DNA from: Aulostomus chinensis
Taxonomy: Eukaryota; Chordata; Actinopteri; Syngnathiformes; Aulostomidae
DNA length: 64,000 nt
Direction of reading: 5' to 3'
NCBI GenBank assembly: GCA_037954235.1
Contig: JBBMOA010000019.1
Span: 18,296,805 to 18,360,804, forward strand
Shown: one piece after another, positions 23,101 through 34,119 of the stretch
Numbering within the stretch: position 1 is the stretch's first letter
Layout: each line of letters begins with the position of its first letter
Notes under the pieces: model-generated
The model's input: only the letters and a program-made list of their open reading frames with translations
The model's database searches: none
Told to the model about the DNA's origin: nothing
Translations under genes and position numbers: made by a program

Positions 23101-25597
23101 CAACGCTAACGTTCAACTCGACGACGTCCACGTTGTCGTTTGTTTACATCTCGGTGTTCCGGCGCATGTTTATGTGAAATGATGACGTTGTTGGTGCGAT
23201 GATGTTTGAGAGAGAAAAACACAGGCACGCAGCCCTCACAGCGGGAGTTCAGACCCGGGTCTTCTGGAAGCTTTGATCGGCCTTAATGCCGAGCAAATGC
23301 GGGTCCAAAAACCCGCGTTGACACGCATGTTTCAGTGTGAAAGTGTATAAGTGGACCAATAAGACTCTCTGAAATACCTTCATCATTTCCTGTGTACGTG
23401 TGTCCTGACCTGTCCAGTCTTGCTGCCTGACACTGTTTTTACTGTCCTGTTGCCAAGCTAAACTGACCGGTTGTGTTTGTGTGTGGTTTGTTTCTTTTTT
23501 TTTTGTCCAGGTCCGCCGCCAGCCAGTGTAATGGAGCTTCCAGCTCAGGAGGGTCCCAGCACCAGTCGAGATCCAGCTCCAATCACATATCAGCTCAAGG
23601 TCAGTGAAGAACCCGCACAGGCCGGTAGTCTGAAGCCATTATGGCGTCTCAACAACGGAGGATTAACCATTCACAGTTTCATGATGCTAACTGACATTGT
23701 TTCTGAATTTATTCACCAAGACTTCTACAATCCCAATTTTTATTTCTAAAATCTGTACCAGCCTGAAAGTTGTCTCATCTGCTGAGAAACTGTGGGTGAA
23801 GCGAGTGGGATTGACTGATTGTGTAGTGGAGGAGCAAAGATGAGCTGGAGTTGTACTGAGCTTTGTCTGGCGTCCGCAGGACTCCTCCTACATCTTCAGA
23901 GAGGGCATGCTGCCCCCCCACAGGCAGATGTTCTACCAGCTCTGTGACCTGCACCTGGAAAGGTACACTGACATGAAACTGCGGAACAAGTCTGCTTTTT
24001 GTTTTCATTTTCTTTTCTGTTGAAAAGAAAAGAAAGCCAGTCCCCTCCGGCACAGCCAGTGTAACATCTGCTTGTTAGCCAGCGCCACAGCGCAATGATG
24101 TCACAGAAGTTACCTGAAACCAGGGGCAATTATTTGAATGATAATGGACTTTTTTTTCTTTTCTTTTTTTTGGTGCCTCTCACTATGGTGTGCGTGTGTC
24201 TCTAGTATCCAGCAGGTGACTGAGCAGAACAATGGTTCAGAACAAGTGTGTGACGAGCGAGACGGCTGGTGTGTTGTCGGCACCACTGACAAGCTGAGGG
24301 ACATCATCTCGTCCATGATCAAGAAGGTCGTCCGAGCACAAAAACCATGTAAGGACAGAATGTTGGTGGTGGCACGTCCGAGTCCTGCGCGGGTCTGGGT
24401 GTAGGGCTCTGCTACTCCCGGATCCGAGGATTAAAACCTTAAGCTGAATTGTCGCCGTCACTATTATAGTTTGAATTTTGTTTTAATGTGTTTGTCCTGC
24501 TTAATTTGTGATCCAACCTGCATGTGCTGTCTTCCTCCCAGAACCAAACCAGGTAAAACAAGATCAAATAAGCACTAACAAATCACCGTTCTGTGTACGC
24601 GTGGGACTCTCCCCGTCGCCCTGTCGCCCCGTCGCCCCGTCGCCCTGTCGCCCCGTCACAGGAATCTCAAACTTGAGAATTTCTCTGTGTTTTTCATATG
24701 TGGTTCTTTTTTGTTTTGTTTTGTTTTGTTTTAGGCCGTTGGCTGCAAACCTTTCGGCTCCCTGATCACACGGGTCAAACCTTTTCTAGTGCCAAACCTT
24801 TTAGTTTATTGTTCAGAAATGAACGATTACTGTCCTTCAGTGAAATTGCCATCAAGACGTCGTGGTGAGCTGTAACTGCTGCTCAGCGGCGCCATCAGGT
24901 GTGTTACAGTGAGTGACTGCCATCAGCACCAGCGTGGTGAGCGTGTCATCAAGCTAAAAGGCTGTTTTTTTTGCCTAAATAACTCCACTTGAAAATATCA
25001 TCATACGTCGGCGAGCACCCCCCCCATCTGAGGACACGCGTCACCGTCACGTCACATCAGAGCAAATGCATCTCCAACCGTATCAGTAACAGTTTTCTAT
25101 CAGAGATGTCAAACGTTTACTGGTCCGAGACTTTGAAATGTAAGTTTTAAATGTCCCGCTGTGATGGAACATGAAGGGTTTGGACTGTTGGATGGACACA
25201 AGACACATTTTTGAAGATGTGACTTTGGCCTCGTTGTGAAACTGTGACGAGGATTTATTGAAAATTCTTGACAGTTTCCAGACTAGGCAGTCCTACAATA
25301 ACCTGTGACCACAAGCAATCGTTAGCTGCCATGCTAATCAGATAATCCAGCTCCTTCAGTCCTGACGCACTGTGGCTCCAGTAACAACTCTCGTAGCTGA
25401 GAGGGATCTTTGAGGCTGTTTGCGTAACTGCTGATATTTCATCCCCAGCATCGCCACCAACACGGAAGAGACACGGACGCACAGCTTCAAAATGGGATGC
25501 AGAGGAGGAGGAAGACGAGGAGGATGAGGAGGATGAATTCCTGCCATCAGAGGGAAGTGAAAATGAGATGGAGACAGAAATTCTGGATTACATGTGA
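16891..25597 (+). CDS. gtf3c5: General transcription factor IIIC subunit 5
   Basis: Subunit of TFIIIC, the nuclear factor that binds the A and B boxes of tRNA-type genes and recruits TFIIIB for RNA polymerase III. Coding exons: 16891-17094, 17948-18146, 18253-18448, 18665-18848, 19919-20023, 20951-21065, 21295-21375, 23511-23599, 23880-23962, 24206-24348, 25449-25597. Phases are continuous, giving 515 aa against about 519 in human. Residues about 20-190 form the N-terminal triple-barrel dimerisation part (CVEYPAVV, ELRYRPQDPF, DYFYRPDI). About 200-460 is the Tau95 DNA-binding/winged-helix part, with RPIWSRNAVKANI, YYMVTGPWRSLW, RFGYDPR, LDFRIRC and FREGMLPPHRQMFYQLCDL as near-invariant family blocks. 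An acidic Glu/Asp run (about 486-498) precedes the conserved NEMETEILDYM end. The start ATG opens the only plausible first exon. Introns carry a LINE relic, a TIR element and microsatellites. No defect seen. Confidence 0.97.
17124..17215. repeat. (AT)n/(ATAG)n microsatellite in gtf3c5 intron 1
   Basis: Alternating AT followed by ATATAG units and closing in a partly inverted ATCTATAT block, just after the exon 1 donor. Confidence 0.9.
18890..19340 (+). mobile_element. LINE reverse-transcriptase relic in gtf3c5 intron 4
   Basis: Decayed translation includes 'VPSMWKKATMVPAPKN' and 'NDLPTVALTSDRFEQNF', which match the RT block usually read as VWK..VVPVPK...NDYRPVALTS..MK.FE in Jockey/L2-type LINEs. 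A stop codon and small deletions show it is dead. Confidence 0.6.
20123..20174. repeat. (TG)n/(CGTG)n microsatellite in gtf3c5 intron 5
   Basis: A TG run passes into GCGT/GTGC repeats. Intronic. Confidence 0.9.
20575..20745. repeat. Pyrimidine-rich tract in gtf3c5 intron 5
   Basis: About 170 bases dominated by C and T (CTCCTC, TTCCTC blocks). It creates several false open frames on the plus strand. Low complexity, no gene. Confidence 0.75.
22743..23343. mobile_element. TIR DNA element (about 600 bp) in gtf3c5 intron 7
   Basis: The left end (22743-22781, CTCACACTG...GGTCAACACAGGTTTTT) is matched in reverse by the right end (23307-23343, AAAAACCCGCGTTGAC...CAGTGTGAAAG). CG-rich content differs from the surrounding intron. 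A 73-codon minus-strand frame (22910-23131) with an Arg-rich part (RRRLENVRALMQRRRTEF) may be a relic of an accessory ORF of a PIF/Harbinger-type element. The ends are not precisely placed and no target-site duplication was proved. Confidence 0.55.
24615..24654. repeat. 8-bp tandem repeat GTCGCCCY in gtf3c5 intron 10
   Basis: Five consecutive copies of GTCGCCCC or GTCGCCCT with exact 8-bp period. Confidence 0.9.
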
Positions 25598-25632
25598 TTG
25601 AAGACAATGTACTTGTTTTTGTGTTAAATGTA

Positions 25633-25638
25633 AATAAA
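25633..25638 (+). terminator. gtf3c5 polyadenylation signal (AATAAA)
   Basis: Canonical AATAAA 36 bases after the stop codon, followed by a T-rich stretch. It gives a very short 3' UTR ending just before the antisense LINE tail. Confidence 0.7.
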
Positions 25639-25659
25639 ATTAGTCTTTTATTTTGTGCG

Positions 25660-26590
25660 TCTCTGTCAAGTCAAGTCAGTTTTATTTGTACGGCGCCAAA
25701 CCACAACAAAAGTTCTCTCCTGACTCTTTACTAGTAGAGCAGGTCCAGCACCACTCCTTCAATGAACCTCCACCCAACAATTCTCCATCAGCAAGCACAT
25801 CCTGCAACAGCAGCCACCAGAACCTTCCTTTAACAGGCAGGAACGTGGAGCAGATCCAGGATCAGTGGGGACGGACGTCTGCTTTGACCAATTGGGGGAA
25901 AAGAGAGCAGGGCAGAGACAAAGACAGATAATGGAGGAAGACAGAAATACAGAAGGAAAGAGAGGGACAGAAAGAAAGGGAGGAGATTGATGGACAGACG
26001 TGGAGGTGAGCAGGTGGAGCTACGGGTGGCAGCTTGAGCCTCAGCAGTCTAAGCCTGTAGCAGCAGATCTAAGGGCCAGCCTAAGCAGTCCTGACTATAA
26101 CCCTGATCAAAAAGGAAAGTCTTAAGTCTGCTCTTAAAGGTAGGGGAGGGTGTCTGCATCCCGGACTGAAACTGGGAGACGGTTCCACAGGAGGGGAGCC
26201 TGATAGCTGAAGGCCTTGGCTCTCATTCTACTTTTAGAAACTCTAGGAACCACCAGTAACCCTGCATCCTGGGAGTGAAGGGTTCCAGCTGGATAATAGG
26301 GGACTATGAGGTCTGTTAGGTATGAAGGAGCCTGACTGTTGAGGACTTTGTATGTTAGGAGAATTGTGAATTCTGTTCTGAGTTTGACAGGGAGCCATGC
26401 AGAGAAGCAGTACAGGAGAGACCTGGTCTCTTCTACTAGTTCTAGTTGACCAGCTGGAGAGTCTTTAGGGACTTACTGGTGCAGCCTGATTGGAAGGAAT
26501 TGCAGTAATCCAGCCTGGAAGTGACAAAAGGATGGACTAGTTTTCTGCATGTTTTTGAGACAGGACATGTCTGATCTTAGCGATGCAGTG
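25660..26590 (-). mobile_element. L2-like LINE 3' part, antisense
   Basis: Read on the minus strand it gives 'HPFVTSRLDYCNSFQSG' and further on 'VVPRVSKSRMRAKAFSYQAPLLWNRLPVSVRDAD', the C-terminal blocks of L2-type reverse transcriptases. A 3' UTR follows that ends AATAAAACTGACTTGACTTGA next to the gtf3c5 poly(A) site. The ORF is interrupted. Short 3' fragments of the same family lie at 40231-40423 and 63864-63915. Confidence 0.75.
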
Positions 26591-27204
26591 TCCTGCACTC
26601 ACGACCTACAGGGGCACGTCTAGGTTTTTAGATGCATGACATGAACATTCAGGATGCAGTCGTCCCACACGTAGGTCGCACATGTTGTGTAACCTCGGCT
26701 GATAGAACCTTGCTTGAGGAACAGGATCCAGATGTGATGATGTCATATCTTGCAGGTATAAACTGTCCAGCTGCTCATCTTATTTGCATGTGCTGATGCT
26801 GTCAGCTGAACATCTGAACAGTTCATTTCAGAGAGAAACACTGACTGCTTGTCGTTTGCCTCTAGTTCAGAGCGGTATGAGCTCGCACTCAGAGTTGGCC
26901 TGGCCTGAGCCAGCAGCTGAGGAGCAGCTCCTGAGCTCTGATCATGACGTGGAGCCTCGTGCTGTCGCTGATGTTCACAGCAGCCTCTGATCAAGCGCTG
27001 GTTGAGGGGCTTTTTAAAATACGTCCGCTTCAGGAAGGTAGATGATTGATGGGTCGTTGCCTCCTGAAATTCCATGATTACAGGTCCAGCATTTTTCGGT
27101 CAAAGGTGGCGCTGCAGCTCCGAACAGCTGAAGTTACAGAAGTCAAACCTTTAGGGTTGGTAAAGTGGCCTGCATGTACCAAGGATGCAAAGAACACTTG
27201 TCCA
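26591..27204. other. Intergenic, nothing recognised
   Basis: No exon or repeat identified between the LINE and the CTCF-like array. Confidence 0.45.
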
Positions 27205-27352
27205 CCACTAGGTGGCACTACTACCTCCCTTGTATTAGCCACTAGGTGGCGCTACTACCTGCCTGGTGTTAACCACTAGATCAGGGGCCACCAACCTTTT
27301 TGAGTTGAGAGCTACTTCTTGGGTACCAATTAATGCTAAGGGCTACCAGTTT

Positions 27353-27413
<61 letters not shown>

Positions 27414-27739
27414 TGTATATAAAAAAATGTAATCTATAGATAAAAACCCGTTTTATATGTAGGTAAATCTGGGACAGGCCTATTGTCATTTTCAAATTCA
27501 CACCAAAGCAGGTGTGATTAAAAGATAGAAACAAAAAATTAGATGCAGCTCCCTGGTGATCGGTGCGATGGTGAGCTATTTTTAGGACAGGCCCGCGGGC
27601 GACTCGTGGTCCTCGCTGGCGACCTGGTGTCCACGGCACCATGTTGGTGACCCCTGCACTAGATGGTGCTACTGCCTCCCTAGTGTTAACCACTAGATGG
27701 TGCTACTACCTCCGTGGTATTAACCACTAGGTGGCGCTA
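27205..27739 (+). promoter_or_regulatory. Tandem array of five CTCF-like motifs, 34-bp period
   Basis: CCACTAGGTGGCRCTA occurs at 27205-27220, 27239-27254 and 27724-27739, and the variant CCACTAGATGGTGCTA at 27690-27705. A fifth unit (variant) is split by the MITE at 27282-27656. With the MITE removed, all five start exactly 34 bp apart and in the same orientation, joined by CTACCTCCCTGGTGTTAA-like linkers. Three units match the vertebrate CTCF core CCASYAGRKGGCRSY at every position; the two variants differ at one core base. The array lies between housekeeping gtf3c5 and the digestive cel cluster, where a boundary element would be useful. Motif evidence only: it may be a minisatellite that merely resembles the motif. 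Confidence 0.6.
27282..27656. mobile_element. hAT-type MITE (375 bp) with perfect 8-bp TSD
   Basis: The element starts CAGGGGCCACCAAC and ends GTTGGTGACCCCTG, so the terminal 14 bp are inverted with one mismatch. It is flanked by CACTAGAT at 27274-27281 and again at 27657-27664, an exact 8-bp target duplication as made by hAT transposases. The interior has a (CA)n(TA)n microsatellite (about 27355-27415) and no coding capacity. Confidence 0.88.
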
Positions 27740-28337
27740 TTACCAAATTATTTAGGGTCACAATCCCACATAGATTGTCTCAAACTTTAAGATTTTCCAT
27801 CCTCAGGTTCAGTGGAGTGACCTGAGTCCTGTGATAGGCCGCGCCCTTTTTTAACTACAGTTTGTTTTGCATAATAATAAACCTACTTTTTCAAAACTCC
27901 TCGTCGACAGTTTGTCAGCTCAACCTGAAACGTTGCACAGCGGATCTACGGACCCTCCTGATGATCCAAACGTCTTTGTGAGCCTGAGGTACCTAACAGC
28001 ATCTTTGTTTCAGACGCCCACCACCACTCTCCTGAAGCGGCGTCCCCTCGTTTGTTGAAGACTCAAAGAGTGACAGCAAAGATCAGACTTTTTTTTTTTG
28101 AATTTACCAAATAACATGGGTTTCATGCAAAAGTGTGATATTTCTGAACGTAGCAAGCACACAACAGTATTTGGAAGTTACTCACCGTTGTTGCTTAAAA
28201 TAAATCAAGTGAGAATATTAGAACGTGGAACGCTGTCCCAGTGAACCAGGAGAACCACTGGAAGGAAAAAAAAACAAAAACACCTGCATTCGTGGCAATT
28301 TATGAGTACCAGAATATAATATTATTAGAATTTAGTG
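27740..28337. other. Intergenic, nothing recognised
   Basis: No exon, promoter or repeat recognised. Confidence 0.4.
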
Positions 28338-28425
28338 AACCCTGCCTCTCACCCAGTGTCAGCTGGGATAGCCCCCCCCCCCCCCAACCCTTAATGGATA
28401 AGTGGTGTAGAAAATGAAGGACTGA
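28338..28425 (+). mobile_element. SINE 3' fragment
   Basis: GAACCCTGCCTCTCACCC, GTCAGCTGGGATAG, a poly-C run, then CCCTTAATGGATAAGTGG match the 3' body of the local tRNA-derived SINE. The head is missing. Confidence 0.6.
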
Positions 28426-29139
28426 AGGATCTAAAATGAAGTACTACCACATTCAAGTGGGACAGTATTTTTATGTCTGTGCTGTCAGTCGTAAGTCACA
28501 CTTTGCCAGTGAGTTTTGAGGAGTAAATGAATCAAACACAATCAGTCGATCATGGGATGTTATTTTTGGTCCAAAGCTAAAGATGCCTGGTTTCATGATG
28601 ACCAAATCATCAAACCAGGGACGGATTCAACATTTCCACAGTATTTATTTGAACAATACCAAGGAACACTGCAAGAGAAGGAGACAAACAGGGAACAGAC
28701 ACATGCTCCAGTGGCTTCAACGCCTCCTGAAAGAGCAGCGAATCCATAAAAACCATCAAGAATGTTCCGTTTTATTGATCGTAGACATTTCGCTGGCTCT
28801 TCAAACATTAAGTTCTACCTTCCGCTTGGATACGCTAACGAGGATCTAATCACTAACAGCTGTGAGATGAGAGGCCTCAGCTTGGACACCCACACAGGCG
28901 TTAGACTTCTTCTCAGGACGGTGCGGGTGTGGACAGGTTTGACTGACAGCTCCACTACCCTGTTAATGTGTCGGTCTTTTTTGTTGATGTCTCTTCATTT
29001 CTATTGATAGCATCATAAAAGCTCATCACAGCTCCACCTATTTAAAAACTTTTCCTGGTCTCATCTGCCTGAGTAATTAATAACACTTGTTTGCATGTAC
29101 AGAGGCTAAAATAATAACAATAACAATAATAATAATTGT

Positions 29140-29515
29140 TGTGGCACAGTCGTGCAGTGCTTAGTATGTTAGCTTCACAGCAAGAAGGTTCCAGGTTCCA
29201 GTCCCGGCTCCATCACAGGATCTTTCTGTGTGAGTCTCCATGTTCTCCCTGTTCCTGTGTGGGTTCTCTCTGGTACTCCAGCTTCCTCCACAGTCCAAAG
29301 ACATCAAGAGGGGACGAGGCTGATTGATGCTCTAAATTGACCGTAGGTGTGACTGTGAGTGTGAATGGTTGTCTGTCTCTATGTGTTGGCCCTGTGATGG
29401 ACTGGTGACCTGTCCAGGGTGAACCCCGCCTCTCGCCTGAAGGCTGCTGGTATAGGCTCCACCCCCCCTGCGACACCTAACAGTATAAGTGGTAGAAAAT
29501 GGATGGAGGGATGGA
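29140..29515 (+). mobile_element. tRNA-derived SINE, near full length
   Basis: The head GTGGCACAGTCGTGCAGTGC carries a box-A-like region, and AGGTTCCAGTCCCGG is a decayed box B. The shared body (CACAGTCCAAAGACATCAAG, CTAAATTGACCGTAGGTGTG, GATGGACTGGTGACCTGTCC) and a GGATGGAGGGATGG tail follow. Same family as the copies at 49536, 50503 and 62172. Confidence 0.8.
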
Positions 29516-30215
29516 TTGATAATAATCATTATTATTATTATGATAATTATGAACTTTGGATACATTTTGCACAAAAATGTAAATATACTGTAGATGAAAC
29601 GTTATCAAATATTTTTTTGTAAGCCAGAAAATACAAAAGTTGTGAACCAAAAAAAACCTGTTGCATTTTAAAGGGGAGGTACAGCAGATTTAGTGTTCCA
29701 GTGGTGCTCAGTTGTTTCTGAGGCCGTAATCACGTCACGTCAGCTGGGCGAGGTTTCCAGTTGCGCAAGGCCTGGACCCAGCTAATACAGCTATTAGTTT
29801 TACGTCTGTTTTCTTTTCCAAAGCTGTTTTTGCAGGTTGTTTGAGCCGACTGATATATACGGACAATGTTCCCTATATCTATTTCAGGTGGAGGGGTTTC
29901 TATAGTTCAAGTCTGCAGCATGACAGGAAACAAAGATAAACTTCTATCAGCTATCACAGTGGGACTTTGAGGCAGCTGGACAGCTGTGTCAACTCTGCAG
30001 AACTTCCTGATACACAACTCCCCATCAACATTGTTTACGCTCCAGAAATCATCATTCGAAAGAATCGGAAGCACTGAAGTGTCTTCTTTTTCTTTTTTTT
30101 TTTAATAAGGCCTCACTTTTCTGGTTGCATGGAGAAGGACACACATAAGGAGCAGAACTGGACTCCCAACATGATTTTTCTCAAGTTTCCTCAGTTCCTT
30201 CGTTTGCATGATGAC

Positions 30216-30281
<66 letters not shown>

Positions 30282-30758
30282 TTGATGGCTGCGGAAGCTC
30301 TGCCATAAACATGTCTTGATACCAAATGTTTCCACATCATTATTAATAAAAAAGTCCTAACTAGGTTTTATCACATCATTTTAAGCCTTTCTGATTGATA
30401 TGAAAAGACTTTTTAATCTTAAAACGATTGCTCCTTACTAGACGTTTTTATTATCAAGGTCAAGTTTTAGCTTTTGTTTCTCTATTGGTGGAAATGGGCC
30501 TCCATACAGTGAGACAAGAAACTAATGAGCTCCATAATCAGTTTCTGATGTATAACTAAAGAAGTCTGTTTTCATTAAATCAAATGTCCATTTCTCTTCC
30601 TGAATTAACTTAAAAACATCGAACACAAACTATTTTAACCTGTGACTTCATCATCCTCAACACAGGGGGGTTGAACATTATCTATTGTGTAACAGTGAGA
30701 AAAGTGGGCCCACAGACTGCACACTGGTCAGATGTTGTCCAGGGGAGGAGTCCCCCTT
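29516..30758. other. Intergenic upstream of cel copy 1
   Basis: No gene seen. It holds a (TG)n run (30218-30279) and AT-rich DNA leading to the cel copy 1 promoter. I looked for an E-box plus TTTCCC PTF1-type site like that of copies 2 and 3 and did not find one. Confidence 0.45.
30218..30279. repeat. (TG)n microsatellite
   Basis: About 62 bp of uninterrupted TG roughly 530 bp upstream of the cel copy 1 start codon. Confidence 0.95.
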
Positions 30759-30766
30759 TATAAAAA
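30759..30766 (+). promoter_or_regulatory. cel copy 1 TATA box
   Basis: TATAAAAA 42 bases before the start codon, after a GC-rich GGAGGAGTCCCCC stretch. With a start site 25-30 bases downstream the 5' leader would be about 20 nt, as is usual for pancreatic enzyme genes. Confidence 0.75.
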
Positions 30767-30807
30767 TCCAGTCCAGCAATCATCCTGGTTCTTACTGTTC
30801 GGTGGTG

Positions 30808-32725
30808 ATGGCGAAGCTTGGGATCCTGGTTGCTGTTGCTGTTGCGTTTCTGGAGACGGTGTCTGCCTCCTCTGTAAGTTACGCCACAGTTGATCCTTGT
30901 TCAAATTCACTGTTCTGTTCTGTGAGTGTGAAGCAGCTCTCAAGATGCATGAATGCCACAAGCAGCCTTGTCCTTCCCAGATCTGTCAATCACTTTGATG
31001 GATTAAGGTGAAGGAACAAATGTTTGTCTACATCTCAACAGTTGCTCTCAGTATTGCAGTAAAAGGTTTTACTGAATGAAATGTGGTACATTTTCAAACT
31101 CTCGTTTTAAAATGAGTCAAACTGAAGCTTACAAACCTGAATCATTTCATCAACTTGCCGCTGAGGGAGAGAAGTGAAACTTTAACTTTGTATCACATTC
31201 ACGTCTGCAGCTGGGGGTGGTGTACACCGAGGGCGGCATGGTGGAGGGTAAAAACATCCGCCTGGGGTTCCGCCGCCACATGGACATCTTCAAAGGAATT
31301 CCCTTTGCTGATATTCCTGGGAGGTTTGAGAAACCAAAGCGGCACCCGGGCTGGGACGGTGAGTAGACCGGTGCAACACATCACAGCGACATTTTACAAT
31401 AAGGTAACAATGCAGTTAGTTAATACTTAGTTAACCATTAGTTAACAGTTTAATAATGTGCCTCGTAGTCATTTACTGATGTGTTCATGTTTGCAGGTGA
31501 CAGCAAAGATGGATCGAACAAGAGATAAATGTTCTCCACTGCAATAAATGTCAAAGAGCGCATTAATAAGTACAAATTATCATTCAGTGCTCTTAAACTG
31601 TATGTATCTGAGTAACTGCTTCTTTCAAAATCAGCGGTAGAACTAAAATCCTGCTGCATCCTCTTGCTTAAGATTGAAATAAAGCTTGCGTCTTCCATCC
31701 CTCCTTGCAGTTGAGGTCGTCACGAGGCCTCCGCCAAGACGGTCACGTGATCAACAGCATAGTTTGTCTCTTAAAAGGATTCCTTCAAAAGTTGTGGATG
31801 GAATTTGACTAAATAAGGGAAGGATGGGTCTGTCTCTATGTGTTGGCCCTGTGATGGACTGGGGACCTGTCCAGGGTGAACCCCGCCCCTCACCTGAAGG
31901 CTGCTGGGATAGGCTCCACCCCCCCGTGACCCTTAACAGGATAAGCAGTAGGAAATGGATGGATGGATGGATGGATAGGTAAGATGGTAGAACTTAGGTA
32001 GAAGAACAATCACGTTGATCATGGTACCGATGTGGAACCGGATCCACGTCTGATGATGTCATTTCACTATCTCAGGCATACACACTCTCCCAGTGCTCTC
32101 TAGCTGTCAATGTGGGAACGTGGTCATAATTCAGTACCTACCTTGAGTGCTACGGCTGCAGGATCTACAGTTCTCAACCTTTCCTCCCTCAGGACCCCGC
32201 TATTCTTGCTGGCCAGGGCCCATTAATTGTAAAAAAAGAGTCCTCGTTACTGTTGGTTCATCTTTTCATTCAGTGATAAAATCCAACAACTCCACTTCCT
32301 GTTATGCAGGCAGGAGGCCTAGAATTAAATCAATCAAATACACAACACAAGAGCTTGTCCATTATTTGCAACACTTAGCCAGCCTCTTAATTTTAGCAGT
32401 TAGCTTATCAAGCTAAAACTGACGATAGTGTTCGAAGATAGGTTTTATTGTAGGCTACTAATAACTATGTTAATATTGTTAGTAACATATTGGTTAAACC
32501 TTTACTTTACATTCTATTTCAAATTAATATTCTACATAACTAAAGGATAATTTCTCTCACAAAAAGTGAAGTTCAACTTGAAAGTATTTTGTGGCCCATT
32601 ACAGGGCACCGATCCACCCATGGTAGAGAGAAGCGCTGATCTAGCACAGCCCTAAACAGATGTCATATCAAAATAAAGCACAAACATATCCTGGCAGTAT
32701 TCAAAAGTCAATCTTATCCTTTTTC

Positions 32726-32780
<55 letters not shown>

Positions 32781-34036
32781 TGCGTGTGTGTCTATGTGTG
32801 TGTCCGTGTGCATGCGCTCAGGTGTTCTGCAGGCTACTGAGTACAGGAAGCGGTGTCTTCAGGTGAACCTGCTCATGACTGACACCAGAGGCAGTGAGGA
32901 CTGTCTCTACCTGAACATCTGGGTTCCTCACGGCCGCTCAGGTAAAGACTAGGGGAACCCCACGGAGTCTCCTCCCTGTTAGAGCCACACCATAAGTGCC
33001 TTGAATGCTCTTGGTTTGCCAGTGTCCACTGGTCTGCCCGTCATGGTCTGGATCTACGGAGGAGGCTACCTGGCCGGAGGCTCCATGGGCGCAAACTTCT
33101 TGAACAACTACCTGTACGATGGGCAGGAGATCGCAGACCGAGGGAATGTTATAGTCGTGACACTGGGATATCGAGTGGGAACTCTGGGCTTCCTGAGCAC
33201 TGGAGACCCCAGCCTCCCTGGTAACTGACGTCTAGGTTATCTTGTTAAAGGTCTAAATTCCAGCAATTCCTGCTGAAGTGATGGCTCTTCATGTTCGCAT
33301 GGGTAAAATATTTCTGGCTTTGCTCCTTGTCAGGAAACTACGGTCTGTGGGACCAGCAGGCTGCCATCGCCTGGGTGCACAGGAACATCCGCTCATTTGG
33401 AGGAGACCCTGACAACCTCACAATCTTTGGAGAGTCTGCAGGTGGAGCGAGTGTCAGCTTCCAGGTGAGGAGCTTTGTCTTGGACATAATTCATACTCTC
33501 GAGGGTGAAGGCACTCAAGGACAGCAGACAAGGACAGACGCGCTCCGTGCCTCCTGCCACTCTGAGTAGGTGTGGAGGGAGGTGCATGTTACTGGCTTTG
33601 TCCTCTGTCTGTCACGCTTGGCTCTATCTGAGATGTTAGTCCCATTTGTAGGGAAGACAAAAAGACATTTCCAATTTCCACAACAGTGCATTTTCTACTC
33701 TTCTTTTCACGCATTAAAATAACACATTAAGAAAAATAGGTGCTTTTAAATAAAAAGGAGGCTCCTCTCCTTCTGACTGCTATGACTGACGAATGTTTAC
33801 AACATTGACCAAAATAATAGAGTGCGACGAATGCTTCCTCAGAGCTCTGCTACATACGCGAGGATTGATGCCGTACTTACACACGACAACACAAACAACA
33901 GCAAACACCTGGCACTTTGTGGGGAGGGGAAAGCTCGAAGGTTCAAGTCAACTGTGGCCCTCTCACTGACCCATCCCGTGGGAGGCTGGAGGAACCAATT
34001 GCTGAGATCTACCTGATCACAATCTCAGTCATTCTC

Positions 34037-34119
<83 letters not shown>

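Noticed and set aside
31405..31470. Cluster of HNF1-like GTTAAC sites in cel copy 1 intron 2
   Set aside because: The run of GTTAGTTAATACTTAGTTAAC-like strings beginning ACAATAAGGTAAC looks like the end of a common fish MITE rather than a dedicated enhancer.
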